From: Triatoma infestans
Taxonomy: Eukaryota; Arthropoda; Insecta; Hemiptera; Reduviidae
Direction: 5' to 3'
Length of the DNA stretch: 64,000 nt
Assembly (NCBI GenBank): GCA_011037195.1
Contig: JAAEAF010014554.1
Coordinates: 62,001-126,000 of the forward strand
The notes beneath the pieces were generated by a model. It was not told where the DNA came from and did not search any database. It saw only the letters and a list, made by a program, of their open reading frames with translations. Both the position numbers and the translations under genes were made by a program. Shown one piece after another: positions 1 to 11,699 of the stretch (positions within the stretch are counted from its first letter, which is position 1; each line of letters begins with the position of its first letter).

Positions 1-450
1 TCTCTAGGAAAATTCAGTGAAGGGGGGAGGAAAGGTGGGGTTATGTTTCCCTCAAAAGTTCTATTTTAATTTATAATAAAATCGGGTCATCTATGTAATA
101 GTAAATAGAATTCAATGTTGTGAGGTTGAAGAAAATCGGTTGACTGGAAATACATTTCAGTCCGTAGTTATTTCAGTTTTTTACGATTTTATCCATAAAA
201 ATTAAAGTTGACCTATTTCATTAAATTTGTTAGACTAACTATGAAAACAGATATCTGTCACTTTTGTTGAGTACTTTTTTCGGTAAAAGTTCATATAAAG
301 AAGTTTGGAGGGAGAGGGAATGGGCTTCAAAAATACGTTTTATTAAGTTTAGATTCTCCATTTATATAAAATTGAAGATAAGCGAACACTTCGTATAAAT
401 TTGTCATCTAAATTTTGTAAACTGCAACAGGAGAAAGTCGTGTGAGTTTT
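1..450 (-). repeat. Family A dispersed repeat, truncated by window edge
   Basis: The copy shows the internal family A modules (GAAGAAAATCGGTTGACTGG near 130 and the G-rich stretch near 20-40). It ends with the characteristic GAGAAAGTCGTGTGAG near 431-446. The A-run end lies outside the window. Confidence 0.75.
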
Positions 451-687
451 TGTCGATATGTGCAAGTAGCAAAGTTTAAGGAAAAATCATTTAAGCCATT
501 TTCGAGATAATTATAAAAAAAAAAACAAGGAAATCGATACCCTGAAGTCGCACACTTCCGAATGGTGGATATTGACATTTCTGGTTGGTGGAGAATCATC
601 GGATGTCAGATGCGGTTGTGATATCAACACCATATCTACATCAACATTCAGCTTCCGGGGATTTTATGAAATTTTGAAATTGTTATT

Positions 688-690
<3 letters not shown>

Positions 691-728
<38 letters not shown>
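691..728. repeat. (TC)n microsatellite
   Basis: An uninterrupted TC dinucleotide tract. The apparent Leu-Ser-rich reading frame across it is an artefact of the repeat. The flanks (450-690 and 730-1570) are AT-rich with no recognisable gene; a short CAGA tetranucleotide run sits near 993-1010. Confidence 0.95.
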
Positions 729-730
<2 letters not shown>

Positions 731-1574
731 CCTATCTCTCATACACCCACCAAGGAATGTGCATTTCGTAAAATTTAATTTGTAAAAATTTGACACAATT
801 TTACAAATCGTAATATAAGTTAAAAAAATCTATAGACTAAATAAAATAAAAAAAAAATCACTTTTTAATTAATTGTGAAAAAACTTTTTAATGACTCAAT
901 ACGAAATTTTATAGTTCATTCAAGCATTAATTGAATATCAAATTTCATGGACTCCACCAACCAAAATAAATGAACCAAAAAATAACCTTATACAGACAGA
1001 CAGACAGACAGATCCAATTTTATAACCTTATATTTATTTTATAAATAATTTATACAGTGTTATTATTATTTTACCGTGAATATCCTTTTTCATTATTTAG
1101 ATATATATTGTCTTGATTAACTTATTTTATTTAAAATAGAGAGAGAGAGAGAATTTGTTTACTAAATTATCCATTCTCTCCTAACTAATTAAATACTAAT
1201 GATCGAATATGATTGTTTTGCCAAAACACATACACACACTCACGCACACACACAAACACATACCCATACGCTCACAGATATCATTATTTGTTTTAACAAA
1301 ATTTCCCAACAGTACCTTAATTAGAGTTTTGAAAATAAAACACGATATTGTGGAAAAACATCTATAGAAAATTATAATTGGAAAAACAGAAGACAACCTT
1401 TTGTATGAGGAAAAATAATTTCATTATTGTTATTTTTAGAAAATTCAAACAAAATCCCTTTTAAAGAATAACTCGTTAAAACAACATTTATCCCTTCTAA
1501 CCATTGTGCAGGCGCTCTTAGAACAAAAACACCTGGTATGAATGTCAGGCGTCTGTAAGGAGAGGTGTGACTGT

Positions 1575-1648
1575 ACACTGTCCGGAGGTCGGCAGCGCAT
1601 TGAGAACTCCGGCACCAATGACCATTGATGTTGACGAGCCTTAAATTA
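1575..1648 (+). repeat. tRNA-derived SINE, 3' part only
   Basis: Matches the non-tRNA body of the SINEs at 29.6, 38.0 and 52.9 kb: ACTGTCCGGAGG, then GGCAG, GAGAACTCC.GG, CCAATGACCAT.GATGTTGACG and a CCTTAAATT end. The tRNA-like head is missing, which is typical 5' truncation. Family membership is seen by comparing copies inside the window. Confidence 0.7.
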
Positions 1649-1869
1649 ATATATATATGGCTCCCTCTCTCGTCCGTCTGTATAAATAAAGAGGCAGCAT
1701 TAGTTCACATTCCGGACAATTTAAAACTTTAAAACTACTATTCATGGTAACTATGGTTACAGTTCATTATTGTAGGAAATATTTATTTATTTACAACAAG
1801 CAAAATGGGTGAAAGATTAAGTATAAAATGTGTGTATAATCTATATATATAATACATATGTATATATGG

Positions 1870-2366
1870 CTTGAGTGGTTGGAACGACGGCCATCCAGTG
1901 ATGGAAGCCGTTAATTCGCCAATATTACAGCTTACACTGCAACTACTCTGGGAGGACGCCCATCTTAACTTAAGGTGATCGCATCACCACCGCCCGTTTT
2001 AGCCTACGATGAGGATTTGTTAGAAGTGTTCTACTGGACAAATTCCGAATAAAAGATTGTTGTGTTAGTTCAGTTTGGAATGGAATTTCGTGTGGCGAAA
2101 TTGGGTTAGCTCAGTGAGGAAACGAATATTTGGGTGGAGTGAATTTTGTTTTTGAAAACGTAGAGGGTAACATTAACTACTTCCTCTCAGGATCTTAAAT
2201 TATAAGGGTTTTATTCGTAATGTTGGGTTGTTTAACACCACTGTAAAATTCTATGCCGTATGTCCAAATTGGGGCTAGAAGAGCAGTGTATAGTTTTTCG
2301 TTACGAGTCAGTTTCGAACGTTTATCAAATAGTCTTTTTAGCATTTTGCATGTTAGGTTGGAAGGC
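1870..2366 (-). pseudogene. Jockey-like non-LTR retrotransposon, reverse transcriptase 3' remnant
   Basis: Reading the minus strand from about 2350 gives LKRLFDKRSKLTRNEKLYTA followed by LLAPIWTYGIEFYSG. This is the region after the catalytic core of Jockey-superfamily reverse transcriptases, where a (K/R)xY.ALL.PIWTYGI(E/Q)xW-type motif is conserved. About 50 codons are open before a stop near 2200. Further downstream, frames with NPHRRLKR near 2000 fit the usual C-terminal tail of such proteins, with several stops and frame changes. The remainder to 1870 would be the 3' untranslated part. The upstream catalytic domains are absent, so this is a 5'-truncated dead copy. The clade (Jockey versus a relative) is inferred. 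Confidence 0.65.
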
Positions 2367-2399
2367 TAGGGTTTCTGGGGTTTCTGGATCGCTAAAATT

Positions 2400-4250
2400 T
2401 AGTTAAATTCGAAAACCTTTTTAAACCAAAAATTACTTTTTAAAAATGAAATCTTATTTTGTAATGTGACTTATGTATGAGTTATGACTTTTCGTTTGTG
2501 GAAGAACATGTAAAAATACTTACACGCAAAAAATTTATGTGAGACCCTATTGTATTTCAAACAAACCGACGTTTATATAAAAAAACATTTTTACAACTTG
2601 ATTCCAAATGAAGAGCTTTCATTTCTGTATTTTTTCAGGGTGCTGCCGGCAAAGTTCAAAAAGAATTATAATCTCTTCACTGTTGTTAGATTTGATCGGT
2701 GCATGTAAACACTTTTTTAAAATATTTCACAAAATTAGTATATAAAATTAAAGTAATATTAATAATAAATGCAAAAGAAAGGCTATCCATTGAATCATTT
2801 GTTTTTTTAATACTGTGGTCCTAGTAGGCACATGCCTGTCATATTAGTTGGGGAATAAGTAGTTTTGGTAGTTACTACTTTAAAGAGAACTAAAGTAAAC
2901 CCGAAAAAGTATGTTTACAGATTTCGTAAAATTTGTTTTGATTGAATTTGTCAATACAGCTGATATTCTAATAGGAATTATTTAAATATTAAATGTTTCT
3001 AGTTATTTATTTAAAATATATTTTTGGCTATTTTAATTTTTGTTTATTATTTGTATTTTTTTCACCTATATATTTTGTTGTTTTAATATTTGAATTGTTA
3101 ATTTATTTTCGTACATTAATTGTCTTGCTTATTTTGAATTGAGAAAAATTATTATATAAAATCTTAACTTTATTTTTTTACAAATATTCGGAAACCTGTT
3201 TTAACCGGATTTTCTGAATAAACGTAAATTCGAAAACGGTTGTTTAAAAAGTAGGTTTTTGTATAAACCGTAGTTGCAATCTGTATCTGGATGGTATCAT
3301 ACAGGTACCATATCCGAGGTATCATGTATTGTTGTTACAGGAATGATATTGTTACTGAAATAAAGAGAAGAAAGAGTTGCAAGTTTCATTTGCCTTGATC
3401 CTCCAATGACGGAGCCAGGGTTCAAGCATGTGTAGATGGGTTTGTAGAGCACGGGTTGCCCAGACGGGATAGTAAATATTTAATTGTTTTATTTTGTAAA
3501 TAGAAACATTTATTCTATATAAAGTTATTTTTTAATTTCCTAATAAAAACATGATTTTAATAATTATAGATTTTGTTTAAACAAAAAATACATAATATAT
3601 ATATAAAACCGCTTTTAATGAAATACATTGATTGAAATAAAAACATGATTAATAAATAAAGAAGTTCGGTAGCCCTGAATGGTGGGTGGATCGAGAGGGA
3701 AATAATTACAAGACCATCTGTTTCAATATTAATAACCCAGGGTTGCCACCTTCCCGCCCTTTTTCCCTATCTTTATATTAATACAAATTTTACAGAAACA
3801 TTTGACAATAATTAATTGATAAAATTTAATATGCTGGCTAGTTTTTTGTTGGAAAGAAATTGCGATCATTATTAATTTTAATTATTAAAATTACTAATTA
3901 GTACTGTTAGAAATATAGCCCTTTTAATTTCTCATTGTACTGACAATTCCCAAAATCCATTAATTTGAACAATCGATTTTATTAAACGATTTTTTTTTTT
4001 TTTTTCACCAAGTGTTGCAAAAAGAATGTATATTAAATATATTAAATACATTAAATGCCGAAATGGGTACAATTATTGAAACTATTTCTCCTTATATTTA
4101 TTTTGATTTTTATTTTATTTAAGCTTTCGGCTGGTGATCCTGCCCGTCTTCTTACATTAGTATTACAACAGATTTTATTAATTTGTTTGTTGTATATATA
4201 AGCAAAATATTTTGAAAAACATGAAATCCCAAGAACCTAAAACTTTGATA
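2400..4250. other. AT-rich gene-free stretch
   Basis: Strongly AT-rich with many stops in all frames. There is no recognisable domain, RNA gene or clear repeat. A slightly less AT-rich patch near 3370-3470 has no feature I can name. Confidence 0.6.
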
Positions 4251-4284
4251 TACCCTTTACATACAATCATCTTTTCTCACTCGA

Positions 4285-4770
4285 AGATTTTATTTAAAAA
4301 TCCGACAACCGGAAATGTGTCTTTACTAAGTGTTTTTGTGTCAGTTTGGATGATTTACACCGAAATAGCTACGATTTTCCTCAAACAAAGGATACTAACT
4401 GCAAGTGAAAAAGTGGCCCACTGACTTGCACTTAAACATTTTTCCAGGAAAATTCAGTTTGGGAGAAGAGTTCTCGCTGGAGCTGCAACCTTTCAGTTTT
4501 CCTCATGATAATGCAATCGTGAACATTAAGGCACCCTAAATACACAGCAAAAATGCACTGTTGGAAGGAAATCAGTTAATCGGAAATGCGTCTTTATAGA
4601 ATTTTTTTTAGTTTTCTGGAAAACTCCAAGGATTTCCCAAGGAATTTGGATAGGGCGCTCCCATTGTAAAGGTTACATTCTGGTAAACGAGTATAGACCC
4701 ACCGCCTTTATTATTTTCAATGAAAGCTCCAGTAAACATTACAAGCTTAAAGAAAATTGGTCTGCAACCT
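4285..4770 (-). repeat. Family A fragments, decayed
   Basis: Separate family A modules are recognisable (GACAACCGGAAATGTGTC near 4302, CCAGGAAAATTCAGTTTGGG near 4443, GGAAATCAGTTAATCGGAAA near 4567), but the ends are missing and the spacing is disturbed. Confidence 0.5.
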
Positions 4771-4839
4771 TGTAATAATGTTAGTGTTATTAAATCACAA
4801 GTAATGAATAATGTCTAATTTATTCCACAAGTGACAAAA

Positions 4840-4970
4840 AATAAAAGCAGCCATATTATTCAACTATAATTAGCCCGACATCTAACGGCAATAAGCAAAA
4901 AAACAAGATCAAAACAAATCCCAACGGATTTGAGGTTATACCAAATGGAGCAGGTTATAGAGTGAATATT
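4840..4970 (+). repeat. Family B repeat, copy 1
   Basis: Shares an ordered series of blocks with 35295-35460: CCACAAGTGACAAAAAA, TAGCCCGACATCT..CGGCAA, CAAGATCAAAACAAATCCCA, GGATTTGAGGTTATACCAA and GCAGGTTATAG. Both copies are on the plus strand and both lie a few hundred bases upstream of a family A copy. No coding potential is visible. Confidence 0.6.
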
Positions 4971-5018
4971 TGACGTGATTTAAAATACATTTCAATATTT
5001 CATCTTTTAATATTTTTC

Positions 5019-5869
5019 ACTTTCTCTCACTCATGGTTAGAGAAAGTATTGCGATGGTGTCAAATTTTCAAGGGGAATTCCTGGGAAATTTCAAGGGGAT
5101 ATGTGTGTGTGTGTGTGTGTTGACTGGGTGCGAACAAAATATCATAAAAACGAAAAGTCACGAGAATCACTCGTGCATTCTGTTTAAGTACTACCTCCGC
5201 ATCTGACGCCAAGGTTTCGAGTGAAATCCATCAACAGAACTTTACCGAATAGATTTTTCAGTTTTTCAGCGATTTTCTCGAAAACGGATCCTACGATTTT
5301 ATTTACTATATATCTAAATATATAAATGACTATAATTTTTATTTGATACATTTTACAATCAAATTGATTTTTGGGGGTTGGAGGGAACAATAGCGTTATA
5401 CTCTCCTCTAAAGTGCCACTTGAGCACAATGTATGGTTTTACCACCTATATAGTTTTAAAGCTTTGATAGAAATCCAAATTTGAAGGAAATCGATTGACC
5501 GGAAGCGATACTTTACAGAATATGTTTTTGAGTTTTTTGTAATTTTCTCGAAAATGGCTCCGACGATTTTCATTGAACCTGATATGGTTACTGCACATAT
5601 AGAACCGTATCACTTTTATTTCAACTTTTCCCCAAAGAATTGATTTTAGAGGGGTTTAGATGCTTTTCAGTTAAACTGCAGCTACATGAATTGAGATGGA
5701 GGGCGCCACAGTGCCCAATCAGGAATATATATGTATAATCCCTAACACTTTTCTTGTATATCCAGTCCATTTAAAAGTTTCAAAATATTGCAATTATAAA
5801 GAACATTGTTTAATTAAATTGTGTTAATTGGAGTAAGAAAAAGTTGTGTGAGTGTTACACAAACCAGAT
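5019..5869 (-). repeat. Family A dispersed repeat, near full-length
   Basis: On the plus strand it starts ACTTTCTCTCACTCATGG, carries a (GT)n tract at 5101-5122, two rounds of the TCGAAAA(C/T)GG...CGATTTT module, and ends at AAGTTGTGTGAGTGTTACAC. It is followed after about ten T residues by another copy in the same orientation. Confidence 0.85.
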
Positions 5870-5878
5870 TTTTTTTTT

Positions 5879-6033
5879 ACTTTCTCTTACTCCTAGTACT
5901 TAAGAAGTAATTGTAATCGTGTCAAATTTTCGATATCGAGTTTTCACCGGAAATATCTGTTTTGAGGTCCCCTGAGTCCAAAAAAGTGGTTTTTAACAAA
6001 TGTTCTGTGTGTCTGTGTCCCCGTGTGTGTGTG

Positions 6034-6064
<31 letters not shown>

Positions 6065-6806
6065 TGTATGTAGTATGTGAACAGCACAGCTCAAAAACGA
6101 AAAACCGTAGAAAGTTGAAACTTGATATTCCGTTTAGGTATCACCGTGGGATCTGACACTACGTTATCTGTCAAAATTCCTCAACCGGAAGTACCCTTTA
6201 CTAGTTAGATTTTTTTACTTTTTTGCGATTTTCTCAAAAATGGCTCCGACGATTTTCTTTAAACTCCAAACATCAACCACACATACAAAGAGCTTACAAC
6301 TTTTATTTGAAACATTTCTCCGGGAAAATGCACTGAAGGGCACTTTTGGGGGAGGGGAGGGGTTAGGTTTCTATCTAAATGCTATTTCAGTTTATTAGAC
6401 AATTCTGTCATCTAGATAATGTTAATTAGAATTAAATATTTTATTGAAATTCCGAGTTTGAAAGAAATCGGATAACCGGAAGTACGATTACACCACTTTA
6501 CTAAATGATTTATTCACTTTTTCGCAATTTTCTCAAAAATGGCTCCGACGATTTTTTTGAAACTTCGTATATAAACTAAACATGCAACGATCTACAACTT
6601 TTATCTAAAACATTTCTCAGATTTTTTTTATTCATATAAGCGTAGAACCAATTTGATAACATTAGAGAAAAATTTACTTAACTCGTGAGTAACGTATTTT
6701 TGCACTCGTTGCGCTCGTTTGGTCGATATCTGTTAAAATAACATTACTTTACTCGCTGTTTGATAAATAGCTATTATTGCAGTAAGAGAAAGTCGGGTGA
6801 AACTTT
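5879..6806 (-). repeat. Family A dispersed repeat, near full-length
   Basis: Starts ACTTTCTCTTACTCCTAG and ends GCAGTAAGAGAAAGTCGGGT. It contains a (GT)n tract at about 6020-6064 at the family's fixed site. It is head-to-tail with the copy at 5019-5869, separated only by a T-run. Confidence 0.88.
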
Positions 6807-8390
6807 TTCCCCCAGAAACTCCCATTTCCTCTCTCTCGGTACCCTGTAATGAGAAAACGTTCGTTCATTTTTACCAGATAGGTGGCTCCAAAAAACGTAT
6901 TCTACGTTAAAAGAAGGTTTATTCAATTGAGTTTAATAAAAAGATATAATTTAATGTATAGATATAATCATGTTATTAAATTACCCAATATTGGGATATA
7001 GGCAATAATGACATCGAAAATAAGTAAGGGAAAGTAAATAAAAAAAAAAAAAAAGGAGGGTAAAGTAACCCAGCAATAAGATCGGAAAATATAGAGGATT
7101 TTCCCGGCTTAAGTCGTAAGAATGTCTGAAGAAGTTAGTTTTGGGTTTGTGTATGGCCAGGGAAAATTGTAACGTCCAAGCGGGCAGGGCAAGATGGGAG
7201 AACGTTTTCTACCAAAGTGATTTCCTAAAAGCCATTTATACACACACATATGTAAACTTTATTTACGCAGTGTCACACAGTTGTTCGTTTTCAATATCTT
7301 TATACTGTACACCTCCCACTCTAATCGCCTATACACGTTCCGAAAGTGTGTCACCAAAAATGTGGTTATAGCTGTAACCTTACGTGCTGTTATACATATT
7401 AATAGTCACTTTTCTTCTTCTACTTCTTTTTTTAACCAGCTGTGCAACAAAAACAGCTGTTCATATAATCGATCATATGTTTTAACAGATATGAATACTA
7501 TCCTTTTATGAATGCTAGTTTTTTCTTCGGTTTTATTTATACTATTGGAGCCTTATTGACCAATTAATTGGGTGGCGACTTAAAAACGATTTTAATGGGA
7601 TGCCTTTTGATCCTTAAACTTTATTAATCTCCTTTAATATTCCCTTCTGGAATGGGGTTCAATGAATGGAGTTAAACTCTTGGGTAGTTCTATATGCACA
7701 CAACAATTGAGGATTAATTAAGAAGAGAACTTCTGCTTAGCGGAGCCGGCTAAGGCACTCTCACCTGGGGTTTGATGCTCAAAGTGGCTTCAACTACTTG
7801 TATACGGGCCATACATTGATATACTTGTATACGTGGCTTCAATTTGATAGCCATAAATTTTTCATTCTTCAGATTGAAATTTATTTCATCAGAATCATGT
7901 GAATGATTCACATTTTTACTGCCCAGGAATACTTTCTGTCAAATTTGAATAATCCGATTATCTATAATCCAAAGATCAGAGGCTACAATGACCTTTGAAG
8001 GTAAATTACTTTTCTTTGAAAACAATTTTCCGGGAAAAGTTATTTTAGATGAATTCAGGTTGGGGGAAGTTGTTACTTTCGTATTTCCTATGAAGTGATT
8101 CGAATGGTTTCCTAATGAAAGGTCATTTCGTTCATACTAACGAAAGGTTACTTTCAGATTGTTTACAGAACGTTATGTTAATGTTAAGCAATATTATATA
8201 GTTTTCTGAAATATCATGTACTGTTATATCGTTTTTAAAAACATTTTTATTACATATATATATATTTAGGGGGAAAAAATCTGTACTAATATATATATTT
8301 TGAAATAGTTTTATATTTAAAGGCAGAAAATTTCTTCAATTGAAGGATTGACAACACTGTGATTACTTGTAATCTCTAAAGATTAAAAAC
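6807..8390. other. Gene-free stretch
   Basis: No supported gene. Open frames of about 76 codons near 7141-7511 lack recognisable domains and have low coding quality. A short A-run lies near 7039, and AT microsatellite near 8255. Confidence 0.55.
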
Positions 8391-8404
8391 CAAAAAATTT
8401 TTAT

Positions 8405-8482
8405 ATGAGTAAATATGGCAATCGTGCCAAATTTTCGAAATTTATTTCACCCCAGATATACATGTTCTGAAGCCCCCCCTTA
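8405..8482 (-). repeat. Family A fragment (A-run end side)
   Basis: ATCGTGCCAAATTTTCGAAA then TTTCACC..AGATATACATG is the sequence next to the palindromic end of the family. It abuts the opposite-strand copy that follows. Confidence 0.6.
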
Positions 8483-9009
8483 AAAATGAAAAAAATCTCA
8501 TGTGAAACATTCAAACCACTTTCTCTTGCTACTTTTAATATAATTAAATGTATATAAAACGACAAATTTTCTTTAAAATCAAATTTTATATATTTACCCT
8601 AACATAAAGATAGAGATGGTGGGGGACAAGTCCAACCTACTAATCTTGGCAGGTAGACAAGTGATGATTACATTATGATATAGTAGAGCGCTCTAAAGTC
8701 ACTGAACCAACTGGATATAACATTTGAAATTAACGACACAAATTCAGCGCAACTATCCAAATTATTTTTTTGGTGGAAAAAATATTTCAAATAAAAGAAA
8801 TACGTTTTTATCTGTGAAGTTGGCACACCTGGTTTAAAGGAAATCGATGTAGTCGTTTTCGAGAAAAGTCCAAAAAACAAATAATTTTTTAAATCTTAAA
8901 AAACTCAAAAACAAAAATATCAAATAAAAATTATTTTAATTCTGTAAAAAACGGACTCTAGTAAATCGATTTTCTTCAAATATGGAATTCTATGAAAGAT
9001 TCCAATGTC

Positions 9010-9115
9010 TATTGATATTGTGTATTGATATTGTGTATTGATATTGTGTATTGATATTGTGTATTGATATTGTGTATTGATATTGTGTATTGATATTGTG
9101 TATTGATATTGTGTA
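9010..9115. repeat. 13-bp minisatellite, about 8 copies
   Basis: The unit TATTGATATTGTG is repeated eight times with practically no divergence. It lies where other family A copies have a single TATTAATATTA-like sequence, so it is a local expansion of family A sequence. Confidence 0.95.
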
Positions 9116-9565
9116 GGTGGCAAAAAACCGTATGTTATAATGAAGTGGTCCTTTAGAGAAAAGGATAACGCTACTGTTCCCCTAGAATCCACCCAAAAAT
9201 CAGTTTTCCCGGGAAAATGTTTCAAGTGAAAGTTATAGAATTTATATGTATAGACAGTATACGAAGGTTAATGAAAATTGTCGCAGCTGTTGAATTTTTG
9301 AGAAAATCACGAAAAAGTGGAAAAAAAAAACATTCTATAAATCGCACTTCCGGTTGATGGATTTTTCCCAAAAACTTCATGTGTGATGTGGTAGTAGCGC
9401 CTAAATGGGATACCAAATTTGAGCTTCCTGCGCCTTTTCGTTTTTGAGATATCAATTAACACATACAACATACATATGCAGAACATTCGCTAATAACATT
9501 GCTTTCTTGTTCAAGGGACCTAAAACATGTATTTCCGGTGAAAAATCAATTTCGAAAATCTGGCA

Positions 9566-9656
9566 CTCAATCGCCATTATACTTCCTACTACTCAATCGC
9601 CATTATACTTCCTACTACTCAATCGCCATTATACTTCCTACTACTCAATCGCCATT
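9566..9656. repeat. 26-bp minisatellite, 3.5 copies
   Basis: The unit CTCAATCGCCATTATACTTC + CTACTA starts at 9566, 9592, 9618 and 9644, identical in each. It corresponds to the subterminal CAATACTTCCTCTTACT sequence of family A. Confidence 0.95.
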
Positions 9657-9678
9657 AGGTGATAAGAGAAAGTAAAAA

Positions 9679-10285
9679 TTGGTTAAAAGTGCAACTTTAT
9701 TTAAACGGATTTGATTTTAATGGAATAAACATCGCATTTGTTTGAGAGTGATTCTTGCACTGAAAAAAATCACAAAAAATTATTTTTGTAGCTAAAATAT
9801 AATTAGCCAGGTTGTTTAATAAATTCAATTGTAACTTAACTTGCTTAAACTATTATTATAAAATTAGTACAGTTGAACAAGAGTCTGTAAGCTTGATGTT
9901 TATCTATACTATAACATTTTAGCCACTATATAAATAACTTGATATTGGGGGCAGATATAACAGTGTAGGCGGCAATTGAGGTCCTTAATCCTACCGCCCA
10001 ACCCCCTCGGAATTCCCTCTTTTACTCATATGCTAGTATATCCCGCCCCCAATAGGTGAATAATGGCAAGTTGAACTTGTTCTGTATTTGTGCAAGCCGG
10101 AGTTTACGGAGAAACACCAGACATAAACCACTCTAACCGACCCCACCCAAACCCCATCACCTCCGCTGCAGCCGGTGAGAATGAGGGTTGTGCAGTAACA
10201 AACAGTTGTTGTAGACAGTTGAGCTGAAAACGGCTTCATCCCCCAACATAAAATTACGTCACATAATGTCGCCTACAATAGTTGT

Positions 10286-10328
<43 letters not shown>

Positions 10329-10724
10329 TAGGGCCGGTTGATTGTGTGTACTGTGTACCTTAAAACCTCTTCGTCTTCTCACCGCTTCCAGTTATAATAC
10401 ACCAAACTCTCCCAAAACATTGAGAGTTTACACGTGGAACACCTGTAATTTTTCCCACCAGAAAACCTGATTGTGGCAGAATTCAAACTAAGGCTTTGTT
10501 TACATACATACAGGCATTTATACATACTTTAACATCAACTTTATTATAATCTACTCAAAATAAATAAATAAACAATCATTGTCTTCTGTCCCAATAAAAT
10601 GGGGTTAAAAAAAGGAACGTATCTGCATTTGCTTAAATATTTTTAGAATTTCATTGCATTTGACATAAACTTGATTGAATTATTTAAAAATCCCCCCCTC
10701 TCTTTATGTGTATATATATATATG
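9679..10724. other. Gene-free stretch with (TA)n(GA)n tract
   Basis: A GC-richer patch at about 9990-10240 has no recognisable product. A compound (TA)n(GA)n microsatellite lies at about 10288-10327. Nothing else is identifiable. Confidence 0.6.
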
Positions 10725-10775
10725 AAATATGCTGTGAAACACTCACACGACTTTTTCTTACAGAAATTATTATTA
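10725..10775 (+). repeat. Family A fragment, hairpin end only
   Basis: GCTGTGAAACACTCACACGA followed by CTTTTTCTTACAG is the hairpin end of the family; the rest of the copy is absent. Confidence 0.7.
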
Positions 10776-10900
10776 TCCTTGTTGTGGTTGGGTGCACATA
10801 ACTGGAAAGCATCAGAGATATTTTCCGTGCTAGCCTGCTTCTTTTTGTGGTCATCGACTGGTTTCAGGAGTTTGCCCATCATCAGGATGTAAACAATACG
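10776..10900 (-). repeat. Fragment with GATGATGGGCAAAC / CTGAAACCAGTCG motif
   Basis: On the minus strand it reads CCTGATGATGGGCAAACTCC then TGAAACCAGTCGATGACC. This two-part motif (GATGA/GAAGA followed by GAAAC.(G/T)) recurs at 22.9, 24.7 and 57.2 kb. It resembles terminal sequences of some retroelements, but I cannot assign the family. Confidence 0.4.
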
Positions 10901-10999
10901 ATAACACAGACTTGCACAGAGCTAAATCCGTTTATACATTAAAGTGTAAAGTTATTCATTAGAATGTACAAATTGCTTTTGCTTCTTGCAGCCTGCAGC

Positions 11000-11660
11000 C
11001 CAATACAGTGCCGATCTCCTTCCAAAGAGCTGGTCCGGATGATGTCCATGAGAACGGGACAAGCATAAAGGTGGTCTCATTTATTTCACCCTCACCACAC
11101 AGGGCACAGGAAGGTTCAACTGCCAAACCGGTACTGTGTAAATGCGCCTGTAAATAACCGGAAGCATGCTACATCCTCTTTCCTTGTCAAATTTCTCGGG
11201 ATAAGATTGCCTTGCTCTATTAAGAATTCCCAAACTCTTCCCACGAGTTTCTAGTGCATGCACATTTTTCATCCTTTCTCTAATATCAATCGCAATAAGT
11301 CGCTAACCGTCTACATAGACACTGGAGGGCTAGTCTATCCATAGCGACATCCAATTTGACAAGCCCATCAGCAACTTGGTTACCCTGTATGTTGGAATGG
11401 GAAGAGATCCATTGCAGGATAATTCTTTTTCCTTTTTTAACACTCACTCAGATGACTCCGACATCACGAAAGCATAGCTGAATGCTTCTTTTCTATTCTG
11501 TTTTGGCCAGGATAGCAGCTTTAGAGTCGGAAAATATTGCTACTTGAGCTCAGGGACCTTTTATTCACTGTCATTGAGATATTCTGAAGCTCCCTATCGT
11601 AGATGGATGCCACACCTCCGACAGGAGCCGACAGTCGGAACGCCTCCGAATAAATAGACA
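11000..11660 (-). pseudogene. Non-LTR retrotransposon remnant: RNase H and C-terminal zinc-binding region
   Basis: On the minus strand, about 11540 gives FSDSKAAILAKTE (the RNase H DS.AA motif). About 11430-11340 gives ILQWISSHSNIQGNQVADGL, the RNase H W(V/I)P(G/S)H..(I).GNE.AD motif with H and D kept but GNE read as GNQ. About 11150-11060 gives CFRLFTG, then after a frame change AHLHSTGLAVEPSCALCGEG and INETTFMLV, the conserved C-terminal CxxC element of I/Jockey-group ORF2 proteins. Stops and frameshifts separate the blocks, so it is a dead copy. The reverse transcriptase domain is not seen upstream. Confidence 0.7.
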
Positions 11661-11699
11661 TTGCAAGCAAGAGATCTCATAAATTTCCAGTTTCACTGA

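Larger units (their letters stand above)
8491..9678 (+). repeat. Family A dispersed repeat, full-length with two internal tandem expansions
   Basis: Begins AAAAAATCTCATGTGAAACA and ends ATAAGAGAAAGTAAAAA. The modules are in order. It is longer than other copies because it holds a 13-bp minisatellite (9010-9115) and a 26-bp minisatellite (9566-9656). Confidence 0.88.

Noticed and set aside
572..778. Open frame with a Leu-Ser repeat
   Set aside because: The frame is produced by a (TC)n microsatellite.
5962..6156. Cysteine/valine-rich small frame
   Set aside because: It is translation of the (GT)n tract in a family A copy; similar frames appear at other GT or CA sites such as 35742-36027.
5019..6806. 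Family A as a Helitron, because of a hairpin near one end
   Set aside because: No CTRR follows the hairpin, the other end has its own palindrome plus A-run, and both ends share AGTAAGAGAAAGT.
8920..9225. 101-codon frame with a regular Gln-Tyr-Thr-Ile-Ser pattern on the minus strand
   Set aside because: The periodic part is the 13-bp minisatellite, and the rest is family A.
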